From GCA-2718815 sp963578105 (GTDB taxonomy: Bacteria; Planctomycetota; Planctomycetia; Pirellulales; Pirellulaceae), in NCBI GenBank assembly GCA_963578105.1, contig CAUZBP010000017.1, positions 7,568 to 71,567 on the forward strand: 64,000 bases of DNA, read 5' to 3'. Every line of letters starts with the position of its first letter. Position 1 is the first letter of the stretch. Positions 37,475 through 46,665 of the stretch are shown piece by piece. Under the pieces are notes generated by a model that was given only the letters and a program-made list of their open reading frames with translations, did no database searches and was not told the origin of the DNA. Both the position numbers and the translations under genes were made by a program.

Positions 37475-38482
37475 ATGGTTGCCAAGTTAGAATACATCTG
37501 GCTCGATGGCTACAAGCCCACACAAAGTCTGCGGTCGAAAACGCGAATCGAGAAAGAATTCGGCGGAACACTTGAAGAATGCCCCGTCTGGTCATTCGAT
37601 GGAAGTTCTACAGAACAAGCTGCCGGCAAGACCTCCGACTGTCTTTTAAAACCGGTTGCGGTCTTTCCTGATCCATGCCGGACGAACGGCTATTTGGTGA
37701 TGACCGAGGTTCTGAATGCAGACGGTACGCGTCACGAATCTAACGCCAGAGCAACAATCGAAGACGATGATGACGATTTCTGGTTCGGTTACGAGCAGGA
37801 ATATTTTCTTTGGGACAGGACCACGAACCTGCCACCCGGATTCCCTAATGGTGGTTTTCCTGGCCCTCAAGGGCCCTACTATTGTTCAGTGGGTGCTAAT
37901 AACAACTTTGGACGCGACTGCGTCGACGAGCATCTGGACGCCTGCCTGGAAGCCGGCGTGAATTTGGAAGGAATCAATGCGGAAGTGGCTGCAGGACAGT
38001 GGGAATTCCAGGTGTTTGCCAAGGGTGCCAAACGTGCCGGCGATGAAACCTGGGTGGCCCGTTACCTACTCGAACGAGCGGGAGAAAATTATGGATACGC
38101 CATTGACTGGCACCCCAAACCGTTCGGCAAGTTGGACTGGAATGGATCGGGCATGCACGCCAACTTTTCCAATGGCGAAATGCGTGAGTCTGGAAAAGAA
38201 GAAACGTTCCACAAAATCTGTGAGTCATTTGCCCAGAACATCGAGAGGCACATCAACGTTTATGGCGCGGATAATGACAAGCGATTGACTGGTGAGCACG
38301 AAACGCAAGCGATCGACAAGTTCAGTTACGCTCCTTTAGACCGTGGGGCATCGATTCGCATTCCCGTTGCCACCATTGACGCTGGCTGGAAAGGGCGTCT
38401 GGAAGACCGGCGTCCGGCGTCCAATGCGGACCCCTACCAAGTGGCCGCTGCTATCATTAACACTGTCAAAAGTGCCCGATAG
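37475..38482 (+). CDS. glnII: Glutamine synthetase, type II (eukaryote-like)
   Basis: A 335-residue enzyme making glutamine from glutamate, ammonia and ATP. It is of the short GSII type rather than the 470-residue bacterial GSI. It begins LEYIWLDGYKPTQSLRSKTR, has the GSII beta-grasp segment PVWSFDGSSTEQA, metal/substrate motifs FGYEQEYFLW and EVAAGQWEFQV, and the C-terminal catalytic loop NGSGMHANFS with ASIRIPVAT. GSII lacks the adenylylation loop of GSI, so control is likely transcriptional. AAGGAG sits about 12 bases before the ATG. It is monocistronic with a hairpin after it. Confidence 0.95.
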   Translation: MVAKLEYIWLDGYKPTQSLRSKTRIEKEFGGTLEECPVWSFDGSSTEQAAGKTSDCLLKPVAVFPDPCRTNGYLVMTEVLNADGTRHESNARATIEDDDDDFWFGYEQEYFLWDRTTNLPPGFPNGGFPGPQGPYYCSVGANNNFGRDCVDEHLDACLEAGVNLEGINAEVAAGQWEFQVFAKGAKRAGDETWVARYLLERAGENYGYAIDWHPKPFGKLDWNGSGMHANFSNGEMRESGKEETFHKICESFAQNIERHINVYGADNDKRLTGEHETQAIDKFSYAPLDRGASIRIPVATIDAGWKGRLEDRRPASNADPYQVAAAIINTVKSAR

Positions 38483-39018
38483 CTTTTCGTTGGGACGAAC
38501 AGAACGGGGGAGCCAGTCATTTCGGTTGGCTCCCTCGGTGATTCTGATTTCCTTGGTACCTCCCGTTCACTAGAGGCCAGTCTGGCCCTCACTTGACCAA
38601 AAGCGAGTTCGCTCTGGTCTTCACGCTGCCACGGGCACACCCTTCAGCGACCACCGCTTCCGCCAGTCGCGTGCCTTGGAATTCAGGCAGAGGTGCTGTC
38701 GCGCCGGAGGGTGATTGTAAATTCCAACCGTTGGTCTCGTCGGTAACCTTGCTGGAAATGCGGCCCGGATCCTGCCTTCGAGGGCCGCATGACCTTGGAC
38801 ATGACCATTAGCTCCCGACTGTTATCGATTCGACAGCAGGTGTCGCTCCGTTGATACCAATTGCAAGGAAATGCCAGCCTGCCAGCGTCGTCGGAAAGCA
38901 TTGCCAGCAAGGTGCTTATGAGCGATCTGCCGAGTTTGGCATGCGAGTTGCTTTTTCACAGACCATTCGGGTCGGTGGGGCAAATCAACTGAATCAACAG
39001 AATAAGAGGAGTGTAACG
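38483..39018. other. Intergenic region after glutamine synthetase
   Basis: About 535 bases. It holds the hairpin at 38508-38534 and, at its right end, the promoter region and AGAGGAG ribosome-binding site of the small His-rich protein. Nothing else stands out. Confidence 0.5.
38508..38534 (+). terminator. Hairpin after glutamine synthetase
   Basis: GGGAGCCA and TGGCTCCC form a perfect 8-bp stem with an 11-base loop, 26 bases past the stop codon. No T run follows, so it may be a weak or factor-dependent terminator or a 3'-end stabiliser. Confidence 0.5.
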
Positions 39019-39285
39019 ATGAAGAAACTCATGATCGCTTGTGTCGTGATTGCCGGCTTTGCTCTGGCAAATCAAACCTCAACGGCCGAGGCCTCGCGCT
39101 TCGGGTTTCACTTCGGTGGCGGCGGTGTCCATGTGGGAGTCGGCCACGGCCATGGAAGTTGGCACAACACCAGTCATTACGATTGGCATCCGGGATACTA
39201 CCGGAGGCACCGCAACCATTACCACTATAGGCCCGGCCACTATGATTATCATCGGACAGGGCATTGGGATTACCACTGTTGGTAA
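39019..39285 (+). CDS. Small secreted His/Gly/Tyr-rich protein
   Basis: An 88-residue protein with a clear signal peptide (MKKLMIACVVIAGFALANQ, cleavage near 25). The mature part is almost wholly Gly, His, Tyr and Arg: GFHFGGGGVHVGVGHGHG, then repeated HYxYRPGHYDYHRTGHWDYH. The His pairs could bind metal ions, but no known motif is present. The ATG at 39019 is preferred over upstream open frame because AGAGGAG lies just before it and the signal peptide begins there. A strong terminator follows, so it is a single, probably well-expressed gene. Similar short His/Tyr-rich exported proteins are common in planctomycetes without known function. Confidence 0.8.
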   Translation: MKKLMIACVVIAGFALANQTSTAEASRFGFHFGGGGVHVGVGHGHGSWHNTSHYDWHPGYYRRHRNHYHYRPGHYDYHRTGHWDYHCW

Positions 39286-39322
39286 TGTTTCGCCATCCCC
39301 CCGGTCAGCAAATTCGTAAAAT

Positions 39323-39355
39323 CGCCGTCAGGATAAAACCTGGCGGCGGTTTTTG
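39323..39355 (+). terminator. Intrinsic terminator after the His-rich protein gene
   Basis: A 10-bp stem (39323-39332 with 39339-39348, one G-U pair), a 6-base loop and GTTTTTG directly after. It begins about 38 bases past the stop codon. Confidence 0.8.
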
Positions 39356-39455
39356 TAGTTGGGCTCAGAAAAGCAGACATCTAGGCATTTTACGCTGACA
39401 CGAGTGGTCCCGGCTTAAGTTGAGGGTCGTCTGTCCAGCGTAGATCGTTCAGTCG

Positions 39456-40595
39456 TTAAGAAACCTGACAATCCATCAATGACCTGAATTCTTTGAACAG
39501 ATAGTTGCTATCATGAGGCCCCGCAGAGGCTTCGGGGTGATATTGCACGCTGAAGACCGGCAAGTCACGATGCGCCAATCCGGCAATGGTGTTGTCATTC
39601 AAATTTCGATGCGTGATTCGTAGAGTTTCCGGCAAGGTATCTTCCTTTACCGCAAAACCATGATTTTGTGCCGTAATTTCGACGCTGCCAGTTTCCAGAT
39701 TCTGCACTGGCTGGTTCGCTCCGCGATGGCCAAACTTTAGCTTGAATGTTTCTGCGCCGCACGCCAGTGCCAGCAACTGATGTCCCAGGCAGATGCCGAA
39801 AATCGGAACCTCTTCCAGCAGTTCGCGGATGGTTTTGATGGCATAATCCACCGGCTCTGGATCACCGGGTCCGTTCGATAAAAAAACCCCGTCCGGCTGA
39901 CCAGCAAGTATGTCAGCGGACTTGGCTGTTCCTGGCACGATCGTGACTCGGCAACCCACATCCTTTAGATGCCTGGCAATGTTCCATTTCATACCGAAAT
40001 CAAGTGCTACGACATGACGTTTTTCAGCGTCGCCCGTGTCAACAGACCTATTGCGGGTCAAGTCGTTCCATGGACTCAACTCCTCGGTCCATTCACGCGG
40101 TTTGTCGGGAATAACTTCGCAAACTAAATCTCTTCCCACCAAACCAGGAGAAGAGCGGGCCTTGGAAATCAAGCTATCATGATCCAGATCGACGCTGGAA
40201 AGAACTCCTTTCATCGCCCCCCCGTTACGGATGCGGCGCACTAGAGATCTCGTATCGATTTCAGCCAATCCGACAATGTTGTGTTGCTGCAGATAGCTAT
40301 TGAGATCTCCTTTTGCACGAAAATTACTTTCAAGGCGGGTCAATTGGCGTACAATGAAGCCAGCCAGATGCGGTTTTTCACTTTCTGTATCCTCGTCATT
40401 GACTCCGTAATTACCGATTTCTGGATACGTCATCGTGACGATTTGTCCACGATAACTAGGGTCTGTAAGGATTTCCTGGTAACCAGTCATCGAAGTGTTG
40501 AAGCAGACTTCTCCATCGACTTCACCGGTGGCCCCAATCGAGATTCCCGTAAAAACCGAACCGTCTTCCAGGGCGAGCTTTGCTTGTCGTGTCAT
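39456..40595 (-). CDS. carA: Carbamoyl-phosphate synthase small subunit
   Basis: The 379-residue glutaminase subunit that supplies ammonia to CarB for carbamoyl phosphate, the first step of pyrimidine and arginine synthesis. The N-terminal domain is typical (LALEDGSVFTG, GEVCFNTSMTGYQEILTDPSYRGQIV). The class I amidotransferase triad is intact: Cys in FGICLGHQLLALA, and His/Glu in QYHPEASAGPHDS. carB is not adjacent, so the two subunits are unlinked here. It is monocistronic on the minus strand. Confidence 0.96.
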   Translation of the reverse strand: MTRQAKLALEDGSVFTGISIGATGEVDGEVCFNTSMTGYQEILTDPSYRGQIVTMTYPEIGNYGVNDEDTESEKPHLAGFIVRQLTRLESNFRAKGDLNSYLQQHNIVGLAEIDTRSLVRRIRNGGAMKGVLSSVDLDHDSLISKARSSPGLVGRDLVCEVIPDKPREWTEELSPWNDLTRNRSVDTGDAEKRHVVALDFGMKWNIARHLKDVGCRVTIVPGTAKSADILAGQPDGVFLSNGPGDPEPVDYAIKTIRELLEEVPIFGICLGHQLLALACGAETFKLKFGHRGANQPVQNLETGSVEITAQNHGFAVKEDTLPETLRITHRNLNDNTIAGLAHRDLPVFSVQYHPEASAGPHDSNYLFKEFRSLMDCQVS

Positions 40596-40690
40596 GTGAA
40601 TTAAAGTCCTACGTCAATCTGGCCCGATACCGAACTAACGGCTGTGGGTCTCCGAACGTTGCCATTGGCATTGTTCGGGCAGCCAAACAC

Positions 40691-40731
40691 GAGGATCCTT
40701 GCTGCGGCGAGTAAGGATCCTCTTTTTTTTT
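40691..40731 (+). terminator. Strong plus-strand terminator between two minus-strand genes
   Basis: GAGGATCCTT (40691-40700) and AAGGATCCTC (40713-40722) form a perfect 10-bp stem followed by nine T residues. It can only terminate plus-strand transcripts, yet both flanking genes are on the minus strand. A further hairpin (CCGAAC/GTTCGG) lies just upstream at about 40655-40679. Either an unannotated plus-strand small RNA ends here, or it shields one gene from antisense transcription. The rest of the 308-base gap (40596-40903) shows nothing else. Confidence 0.75.
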
Positions 40732-40903
40732 CTCAAGACGGTCGGTCGCACCTCGCCCGTCCTATCCCTTGCCGCGAGAATCGAGTGCCAAGCTTGAAGG
40801 AATCGCGACTTTGCTGCTGAATTCCACTTAAAATTGCCTCTGCCAGGCGGCTCAACCGACTCCGCAGGATCACCATTCTACGGGCGTCCTTGGTCGAAAA
40901 CCA

Positions 40904-42172
40904 CTACCCCGTGAGCGGAATCGAACCTGAATTGGCTTCGCGATCCAGGCAACGGCCAATCTGGCGGATTGCCTGTCGCAAGCGGTTTTCGTTTTCCACC
41001 AAAGCCAGCCGTAAATACCCTTCACCCGCTTCTCCGAATCCGCTTCCGGGACTCACGGCTACGTCACCTTTCTCAAGCAACAACATCGCAAAATCCATCG
41101 TGCTCATTCTGCTTGCCCACGGTTCTGGAATCTCGGCCCAGACAAACATTCCGGCTTTTGGTGCATCGACGTGCCAACCGATGCGATGTAAGCCTTCGAG
41201 CAGGACATCGCGCCTGCTCTGATAGAGCGTTGATTGCCGCTCGACGGCTGCTTCCGTATGGCGAAGAGCTAAAATGGCGGCAATCTGAATGGCCTGGAAC
41301 ATTCCGTAGTCATAATAACCCTTGATGACTGCCAGGCCGTGAATCATCTCGGCGTTGCCGCAGCAAAAACCAACACGCCAACCGGCCATGTTGTATCCTT
41401 TGCTCATTGTGGTGAATTCCACACCCACATCAGAAGCTCCTGGCGCTGCCAGGAAACTCGGCGGCTTGTAGCCGTCAAAGCCGACATCGGCATACGCAAA
41501 ATCGCTGATCACCATCAGGCCGTACTTCTTTGCCAATTTCACCACATCTACATAGAACTCGGGTTCTACGGTGACGGTCGATGGGTTGTGAGGATAATTG
41601 ACGATCAACAGCTTGGGACGAGGGTAAAGATGCTCGCAAGTGTAGGCGATGTTCGATAAAAACTTCTCACCATCGGCCACTTCTAAAGCAATGACGTTAC
41701 CCGCAGCCAAAGCGACAGCATACATGTGCACGGGAAAATACGGGTCCGGCACAATGGCCGTATCCCCAGGTCCCATCACGGCCAGGCACATGTGGCTGAA
41801 TCCTTCTTTAGATCCCAAACACGTCATGACCTCGCTGTCAGGATCCAGTCGCACCCCATACTTTTTGAAATATTTGCTGGCAACCTCACGGCGTAAATTA
41901 AGAATTCCGTTTGATTTGCTGTAACCATGATTGCGAGGATCTCGGGCCGCTTCGGCCAACTTCTCGATCACAAGATCTTCAGGAGGATCCGACGGGTTTC
42001 CCATCCCCAAATCGATCACATCGTTGCCCGCCCGCCGTTTTTCGTACAGCAACTGATTGATTCGCCCAAACATGTAGGGTGGCAGTCGCACGACTCGTGA
42101 AGCGAGTTGTACCACGGGAACCGGCCTGGTTGCGGAAGTCGTTAGCATGGGCTGAGTTTCATATTCGGACAT
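40904..42172 (-). CDS. Class I/II PLP-dependent aminotransferase (AlaC-like)
   Basis: A 422-residue fold-type I aminotransferase. It has IDLGMGNPSDPPEDLVIEKL, NHGYSKSNGILNLRREVA, the PLP-binding NYPHNPSTVTVE, ISDFAYADVGFDG and the Schiff-base lysine in TMSKGYNMAGWRVGFCCGN. The spacing and the GMGNP start resemble alanine-synthesising AlaC and LL-diaminopimelate/aspartate aminotransferases. The exact substrate is uncertain. The ATG at 42172 (MSEYETQP) is chosen; the frame is open 7 codons further. Confidence 0.88.
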   Translation of the reverse strand: MSEYETQPMLTTSATRPVPVVQLASRVVRLPPYMFGRINQLLYEKRRAGNDVIDLGMGNPSDPPEDLVIEKLAEAARDPRNHGYSKSNGILNLRREVASKYFKKYGVRLDPDSEVMTCLGSKEGFSHMCLAVMGPGDTAIVPDPYFPVHMYAVALAAGNVIALEVADGEKFLSNIAYTCEHLYPRPKLLIVNYPHNPSTVTVEPEFYVDVVKLAKKYGLMVISDFAYADVGFDGYKPPSFLAAPGASDVGVEFTTMSKGYNMAGWRVGFCCGNAEMIHGLAVIKGYYDYGMFQAIQIAAILALRHTEAAVERQSTLYQSRRDVLLEGLHRIGWHVDAPKAGMFVWAEIPEPWASRMSTMDFAMLLLEKGDVAVSPGSGFGEAGEGYLRLALVENENRLRQAIRQIGRCLDREANSGSIPLTG

Positions 42173-42288
42173 AGCTGTTCCAGGTACCGCCAAACCGAGC
42201 CCGAGATCCGTGTGGTGCGATTGTTGCGAACAGTCCTTAGCATACCCCGAATAGATGTCTCAGAAAACTGGTATCTATCTCAGAACGG

Positions 42289-43152
42289 TTAACGGACTCC
42301 AAATCGCTCGGCCAGCGCGTATCTTTCGTCAACACCGATTAACTCATTGAAGCGTCCAAAGTCCATCAGACGACCTTCCTCACCCAGAGTCGTTCCTTCT
42401 GTTTTGAGTTTCTGATAAATGAATTCAATCGCGTGGGCAGCCCCAAAGATACCCGCCAGCGGATAGAGAATGAGCTGGAAACCCATCTCTGCCAATTCGG
42501 CTTTTTGCAGTAGCGGAGTTTTGCCACCTTCAATCATATTAGCGACAATTGGCTTGGGTGCCCGGCGACCAATCTCCGCCAACTGCTCCAGACTGCCCGG
42601 TGCCTCCACAAAACTGGCATCGGCGCCCGCAGCTCGAGCCGCTTCAACACGAGCGAGTGCTTCATCGAGGTCATGGACCTGTTCGGCATCGGTGCGGGCG
42701 ACAATAAAGAAATCCCGGCCGTCTCTCGCATCGACCGCCGCTCGGATCTTGTGGACGTAGTCTTCCCGACTGATTACTTTTTTGCCTAGCATGTGCCCGC
42801 ATTTCTTCGGCCACACCTGGTCTTCCAGAAAACAGCCAGCCGCACCAGCCATGATTAGTTCATCCACCGTACGGTGGACATTCAGCGGATTTCCATATCC
42901 CGTATCAGCATCGACGATGATGGGCATATCGACGCTACGGCAGACCCGACGTGCCGCATCGGTGATTTCAGTCTGTGTCAACAGTCCCAGGTCGGGCTCC
43001 CCGATCGTTGCTGCGGCCACGGAATAACCCGAAATGAAACTCATCGGAAAACCCAGCTTTTGGGCGATCGCGGCAGACAACGTGTCATAGACTCCGGGAA
43101 ATGCGATCGATCCGACATCATCGAGTATCGTCTGGACGCGTGTTGTTCCCAT
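42289..43152 (-). CDS. Isocitrate lyase/PEP mutase family protein
   Basis: A 287-residue TIM-barrel enzyme. Metal-binding DADTGYGNPLNVHRTV, GCFLEDQVWPKKCGHM (the KKCGH catalytic loop, as in methylisocitrate lyase and carboxyphosphonoenolpyruvate mutase) and FIVARTDAEQVHDLDEALARVEAARAAGADASFVEAP are present. A C-C or P-C lyase/mutase or oxaloacetate decarboxylase activity is likely; the substrate cannot be told. The ATG at 43152 is well supported: AGGAGG (43160-43165) is 7 bases upstream. No methylcitrate-cycle gene is adjacent. Confidence 0.9.
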   Translation of the reverse strand: MGTTRVQTILDDVGSIAFPGVYDTLSAAIAQKLGFPMSFISGYSVAAATIGEPDLGLLTQTEITDAARRVCRSVDMPIIVDADTGYGNPLNVHRTVDELIMAGAAGCFLEDQVWPKKCGHMLGKKVISREDYVHKIRAAVDARDGRDFFIVARTDAEQVHDLDEALARVEAARAAGADASFVEAPGSLEQLAEIGRRAPKPIVANMIEGGKTPLLQKAELAEMGFQLILYPLAGIFGAAHAIEFIYQKLKTEGTTLGEEGRLMDFGRFNELIGVDERYALAERFGVR

Positions 43153-43627
43153 GTGTTTACCTCCTATCACCAGGTTTCAATCCAGTTTCAACGTGAAATG
43201 TACCAACGGTCGTCCGGAGGTTCCAGGGTCGAGAAGGGGAAAACTCACCCCGTTTTCTGTCTCCTGTCGCGGGAGAAAACGGGCCGTCAAAGCTCCGACT
43301 TTCACCCGGTCCGAAAATCGAGACGCCTTGCGCCCGGACGTTTCAGCGACTTGGCAGAGTTCAACTGCCATGGAGTCACCATGTCGTGGCTTGCCTGACC
43401 ATTCGCTTCAGCCGCTGTTTTATGACTTCCTGTCAGCGGATTCTCCTCGTCGAAGGTCCCAATCAGTGCCTCTGTCAGACGAGCAGCAGCGGCGTGCTTC
43501 GATTGACCCTCTCCCAAGGCATTTGCTATACTTCGCGTGACTCGGTTCCGATTTCTGGATCCAACTTCCGTAGGGGATGAAAAAATATCTGGGTTGATTG
43601 TCGAAACTCTTGTTTGAAAGGTGCTTT
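43153..43627. other. Intergenic region between divergent genes
   Basis: About 475 bases between the PEP-mutase-family gene and cysK. The right end holds the cysK promoter. The remainder has several open frames but no ribosome-binding sites or recognisable protein. Confidence 0.5.
43503..43532 (+). promoter_or_regulatory. Sigma-70 promoter of cysK
   Basis: TTGACC (43503-43508, five of six consensus bases), an 18-bp spacer and TATACT (43527-43532, five of six). Transcription would start near 43540, leaving a leader of about 88 nt before the cysK ATG. Confidence 0.7.
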
Positions 43628-44587
43628 ATGTCATCGGCCACGAAGATAGAAATCCAAGACGACATCACGCAGTGTATAGGCGGGACTCCCCTCGTACGGC
43701 TGCGCCGAATTACGGAAGGCTGTGAAGCAAGTGTCGTAGCAAAAGTCGAAAACATGAATCCGTTGTGGAGTGTCAAAGACCGTATTGGACGGGCGATGAT
43801 TGACGCAGCGGAGCGAGATGGCTTGATCAAGCATGATACGGTCCTTGTTGAACCGACGAGTGGCAACACAGGAATTGCCCTGGCCTACGTATGTGCGGCC
43901 CGTGGTTACAAGCTGATGGTGACCATGCCAGAGAGCATGACCATTGAACGCCGGCGTCTACTCAAAGCTCTGGGTGCAAAAATTGAGTTGACACCAGCGG
44001 CTGAGGGGATGCCAGGTGCTGTCCGCAGGGCAGAGGAGCTTGCGGCTCAAAACAGCAATTACTTCATCCCACAACAATTCAAAAACCCTGCCAACCCGGA
44101 GATTCATCGCAAGACAACCGCCGAGGAGATCTGGAATCAAACCGATGGTGATGTGGATATTTTTGTCAGTGGAGTTGGAACCGGTGGCACCATTACAGGT
44201 GTGGCGGAGGTCATCAAATCGCGGAAGCCGGAATTCAAGGCAATTGCCGTGGAGCCGGCAAACAGTCCGGTAATCACTCAACGCCTGGCAGGCGAGGATT
44301 TAAAACCTGGCAAGCACACCATTCAGGGCATCGGTGCCGGTTTCATTCCTGACAATTTGAATGTTGAAGTTATCGACGACGTCGTGCAAGTGAAAGATGA
44401 AGACGCAGCAGCAACGTCCCGTCAAATGGCCCAGCAGGAGGGTATTTTCTGCGGGATCAGCAGCGGCGCCGCGGCCTGGGCAGCCATCCAGGTGGCAAAA
44501 CGCACAGAGAACAAAGGAAAGTTGATCGTGGTCGTTCTGCCTGACATTGGCGAACGATACCTGTCGACAGCCCTGTTCCCTGAATGA
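43628..44587 (+). CDS. cysK: Cysteine synthase A (O-acetylserine sulfhydrylase)
   Basis: A 319-residue PLP enzyme that makes cysteine from O-acetylserine and sulfide. The PLP lysine is K50 in NPLWSVKDRIG; PTSGNTGIALA binds the substrate carboxylate; GVGTGGTITG is the phosphate loop; GISSGAAAWAAI is near the C-terminus. The residues before the lysine (PLW rather than the common PGG or PAN) are slightly unusual. The ATG at 43628 with AAGG upstream is preferred over the frame's first ATG at 43598. It is a single gene behind a clear promoter. Confidence 0.94.
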   Translation: MSSATKIEIQDDITQCIGGTPLVRLRRITEGCEASVVAKVENMNPLWSVKDRIGRAMIDAAERDGLIKHDTVLVEPTSGNTGIALAYVCAARGYKLMVTMPESMTIERRRLLKALGAKIELTPAAEGMPGAVRRAEELAAQNSNYFIPQQFKNPANPEIHRKTTAEEIWNQTDGDVDIFVSGVGTGGTITGVAEVIKSRKPEFKAIAVEPANSPVITQRLAGEDLKPGKHTIQGIGAGFIPDNLNVEVIDDVVQVKDEDAAATSRQMAQQEGIFCGISSGAAAWAAIQVAKRTENKGKLIVVVLPDIGERYLSTALFPE

Positions 44588-44689
44588 TCTCCGAGCCTTG
44601 ATAGGAATCTCAAGAGTTCGTTGAAAGTTAAAAGTTGGGGGGTTCGCCCTTTGCCTTTGACAGTTTTACTTTCGGTCAGCGCTTCCTAT

Positions 44690-45499
44690 CTAGATTCCAC
44701 ACCAAGTCTTTACACCAAGGCGTCCGATAATCCACAGAGCGCTCCATGCCTCATGGAAATCGATTTTGGATTGCCCCCTGGTTCGATCCGCAAAACAAAT
44801 TGGTGTTTCGACGATTTCTGCACCGGCCTGTTGCAGACGCCACAGAAATTCTTCCTGAAAAGCATATCCGGCTGACCGTATTGTCGTGGGATCGATTCGT
44901 TGCAGCGAGCTAGTACGATAACAGCGAAACCCGCCACTGCAGTCCCGAGAAGGCAGACGCAGCAGCCACCGTGCGTACAGGTTGACGCAACGGCTCATGA
45001 TCCGACGCGTCCAGGGCCACCCCTGAATTCCTCCACCGGGAACATAGCGGGATCCGACCATGACGTCACAGGTGGGACTTACCTGCTGGTCCATACCCGC
45101 CACCAACGCCGGCAGGTACTGCGGGTGGTGACTGTAATCGGCATCCATACTGACGAAGTAGTCGTAATTTTTTTTCTCAGCGAAACGCATTCCAGCCAAA
45201 ATTGCCGTTCCCAGCCCTTGCTTGCTGGTACGGTGTAATCCATATAAACGATGATTGCTTTTGGAACAGTCCTTGACCCACTGACCAGTCCCGTCAGGTG
45301 AATTATCGTCCACCACCAGGACGTCAGACTCCGGCAAAACCACCTGGATGTCGTTAACCAGATCCGGGATATTTTCAATCTCATTGTAGGTAGCCAAAGA
45401 GACCAAGACTCTTGCGGCAGGCAATGTCAAGGACTCCGTGGCAGGGGCCAGATCCACCGCGAGAGGTCGTCGTAGTTGTTTCAAATTGCTAACCGACAC
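44690..45499 (-). CDS. Dolichol/polyprenol-phosphate mannosyltransferase-like GT2 glycosyltransferase
   Basis: About 269 residues of a GT-A, family 2 glycosyltransferase. VSLATYNEIENIPDLV, DVLVVDDNSPDGTGQWV, SMDADYSHHPQYLPALV (the DxD motif) and RYVPGGGIQGWPWTRRIMSR are classic DPM1-type sequence. It lacks the C-terminal membrane domain found in some relatives. It would charge a polyprenyl phosphate with a hexose for cell-surface glycan assembly. The start is uncertain: the frame is open to 45631 but that overlaps the epimerase gene by 125 bases, so a GTG at 45499, 8 bases past the epimerase stop codon, is proposed. It is last in the polysaccharide operon. Confidence 0.85.
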   Translation of the reverse strand: MSVSNLKQLRRPLAVDLAPATESLTLPAARVLVSLATYNEIENIPDLVNDIQVVLPESDVLVVDDNSPDGTGQWVKDCSKSNHRLYGLHRTSKQGLGTAILAGMRFAEKKNYDYFVSMDADYSHHPQYLPALVAGMDQQVSPTCDVMVGSRYVPGGGIQGWPWTRRIMSRCVNLYARWLLRLPSRDCSGGFRCYRTSSLQRIDPTTIRSAGYAFQEEFLWRLQQAGAEIVETPICFADRTRGQSKIDFHEAWSALWIIGRLGVKTWCGI

Positions 45500-45506
45500 G
45501 GCCGTG

Positions 45507-46445
45507 TTAACTGAGAAGCGTGCGATAGTGATCGATGGAGAGTTGCAGGCCCGTATCAAAATCGACAACAGGTTCGTAAGAAAGTGCTTGACTGGCCTGC
45601 GTGATGTCCGCAAGGCTGTGTTTGACGTCACCTGTGCGTAGATCCTTGTGAATGGGATCGATACTGGTGCCCAGATAGTTATTCAGTTTGGCAAGAAGTT
45701 CGAGAAGGCTGAAGCTGCGCCCGCCAGCAACATTGAACACACGTCCACCAACGCCCTGGGCCTGGGAAGCCAGGAGATTTCCATGCACAACATTTTTTAC
45801 AAAAGTGAAATCTCGAGATTGCAATCCGTCACCGTAGATGACCGGCCTCTGACCCTTTAGCAGGGCCGCAATGAACAAGGGGATCACCGCGGAGTACGCG
45901 CTGTTTGGATCCTGTCGTGGGCCGAACACATTGAAGTATCGAATCGCAACCGTTTGTAGCCCGTAGGTTTGATGAAAAGCGTGACAGTAATACTCGCCCG
46001 AGAGTTTAGCTACTGCATAAGGAGATAATGGACCCGGCCTGTCCGTTTCCCGTTTGGATGAAAACGCCAGATTCCCGTAAGCACTGCTCGAACCTGCGTA
46101 GACGACACGCTGGACACCCGCCAGTCGAGACTCGTTCAAAACATTGAGGGTGCCGGTAATGCAGGCATGATGGGTGTCCAGCGGGTTCTCCACACTGCGT
46201 GGAACCGACGGCAACGCTGCCTGATGAAACACGCAATCGACTTTGCGGACGGCTTTCGCAACTGCCTGAGCCTCACGGACATCGCCTTCAATGAATTCGA
46301 TACGGTCGGCCACGTGGGAAAGATTTTTTAGATTTCCTGTACTTAGATTATCGAGCACCCGAACCTGAGACCCTCGTTCCAGCAGCGCATCGACAATGTG
46401 AGATCCGATGAATCCCGCTCCACCAGTGACTAAGTACAGTAGCAT
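45507..46445 (-). CDS. NAD-dependent epimerase/dehydratase (nucleotide-sugar 4-epimerase type)
   Basis: A 312-residue extended SDR. YLVTGGAGFIGSHIVDALLERG binds NAD, FHQAALPSVPRSVENP and YAGSSSAYG hold the catalytic Ser, YAVAKLSGEYYC is YxxxK, and RYFNVFGPRQDPNSAYSAVIPLFI is typical of UDP-hexose or UDP-GlcNAc/GalNAc 4-epimerases (WbpP/GalE type). It supplies nucleotide sugars for the surrounding polysaccharide genes. GGAAAGG lies about 6 bases before ATG 46445. The precise sugar is unknown. Confidence 0.92.
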   Translation of the reverse strand: MLLYLVTGGAGFIGSHIVDALLERGSQVRVLDNLSTGNLKNLSHVADRIEFIEGDVREAQAVAKAVRKVDCVFHQAALPSVPRSVENPLDTHHACITGTLNVLNESRLAGVQRVVYAGSSSAYGNLAFSSKRETDRPGPLSPYAVAKLSGEYYCHAFHQTYGLQTVAIRYFNVFGPRQDPNSAYSAVIPLFIAALLKGQRPVIYGDGLQSRDFTFVKNVVHGNLLASQAQGVGGRVFNVAGGRSFSLLELLAKLNNYLGTSIDPIHKDLRTGDVKHSLADITQASQALSYEPVVDFDTGLQLSIDHYRTLLS

Positions 46446-46665
46446 TCAAAGCCTTTCCTGCAAGTTAGGCAGGGCAACTGCCGGTCAACTTGTCGTCAGT
46501 CAGTCACTTGAAACCGTGTAAAAGACACCCCTGAATACGGAAACCTGTCGGCAGTTGAACGATTACTAGATCGCACCAAAACCGCTGCCGTCGAACCAGG
46601 ATTCCCGACCAGTCACATCATCCTGGACCAGTCTGTTTTCCGATTCGGTACATGCCCGGTTTTCT

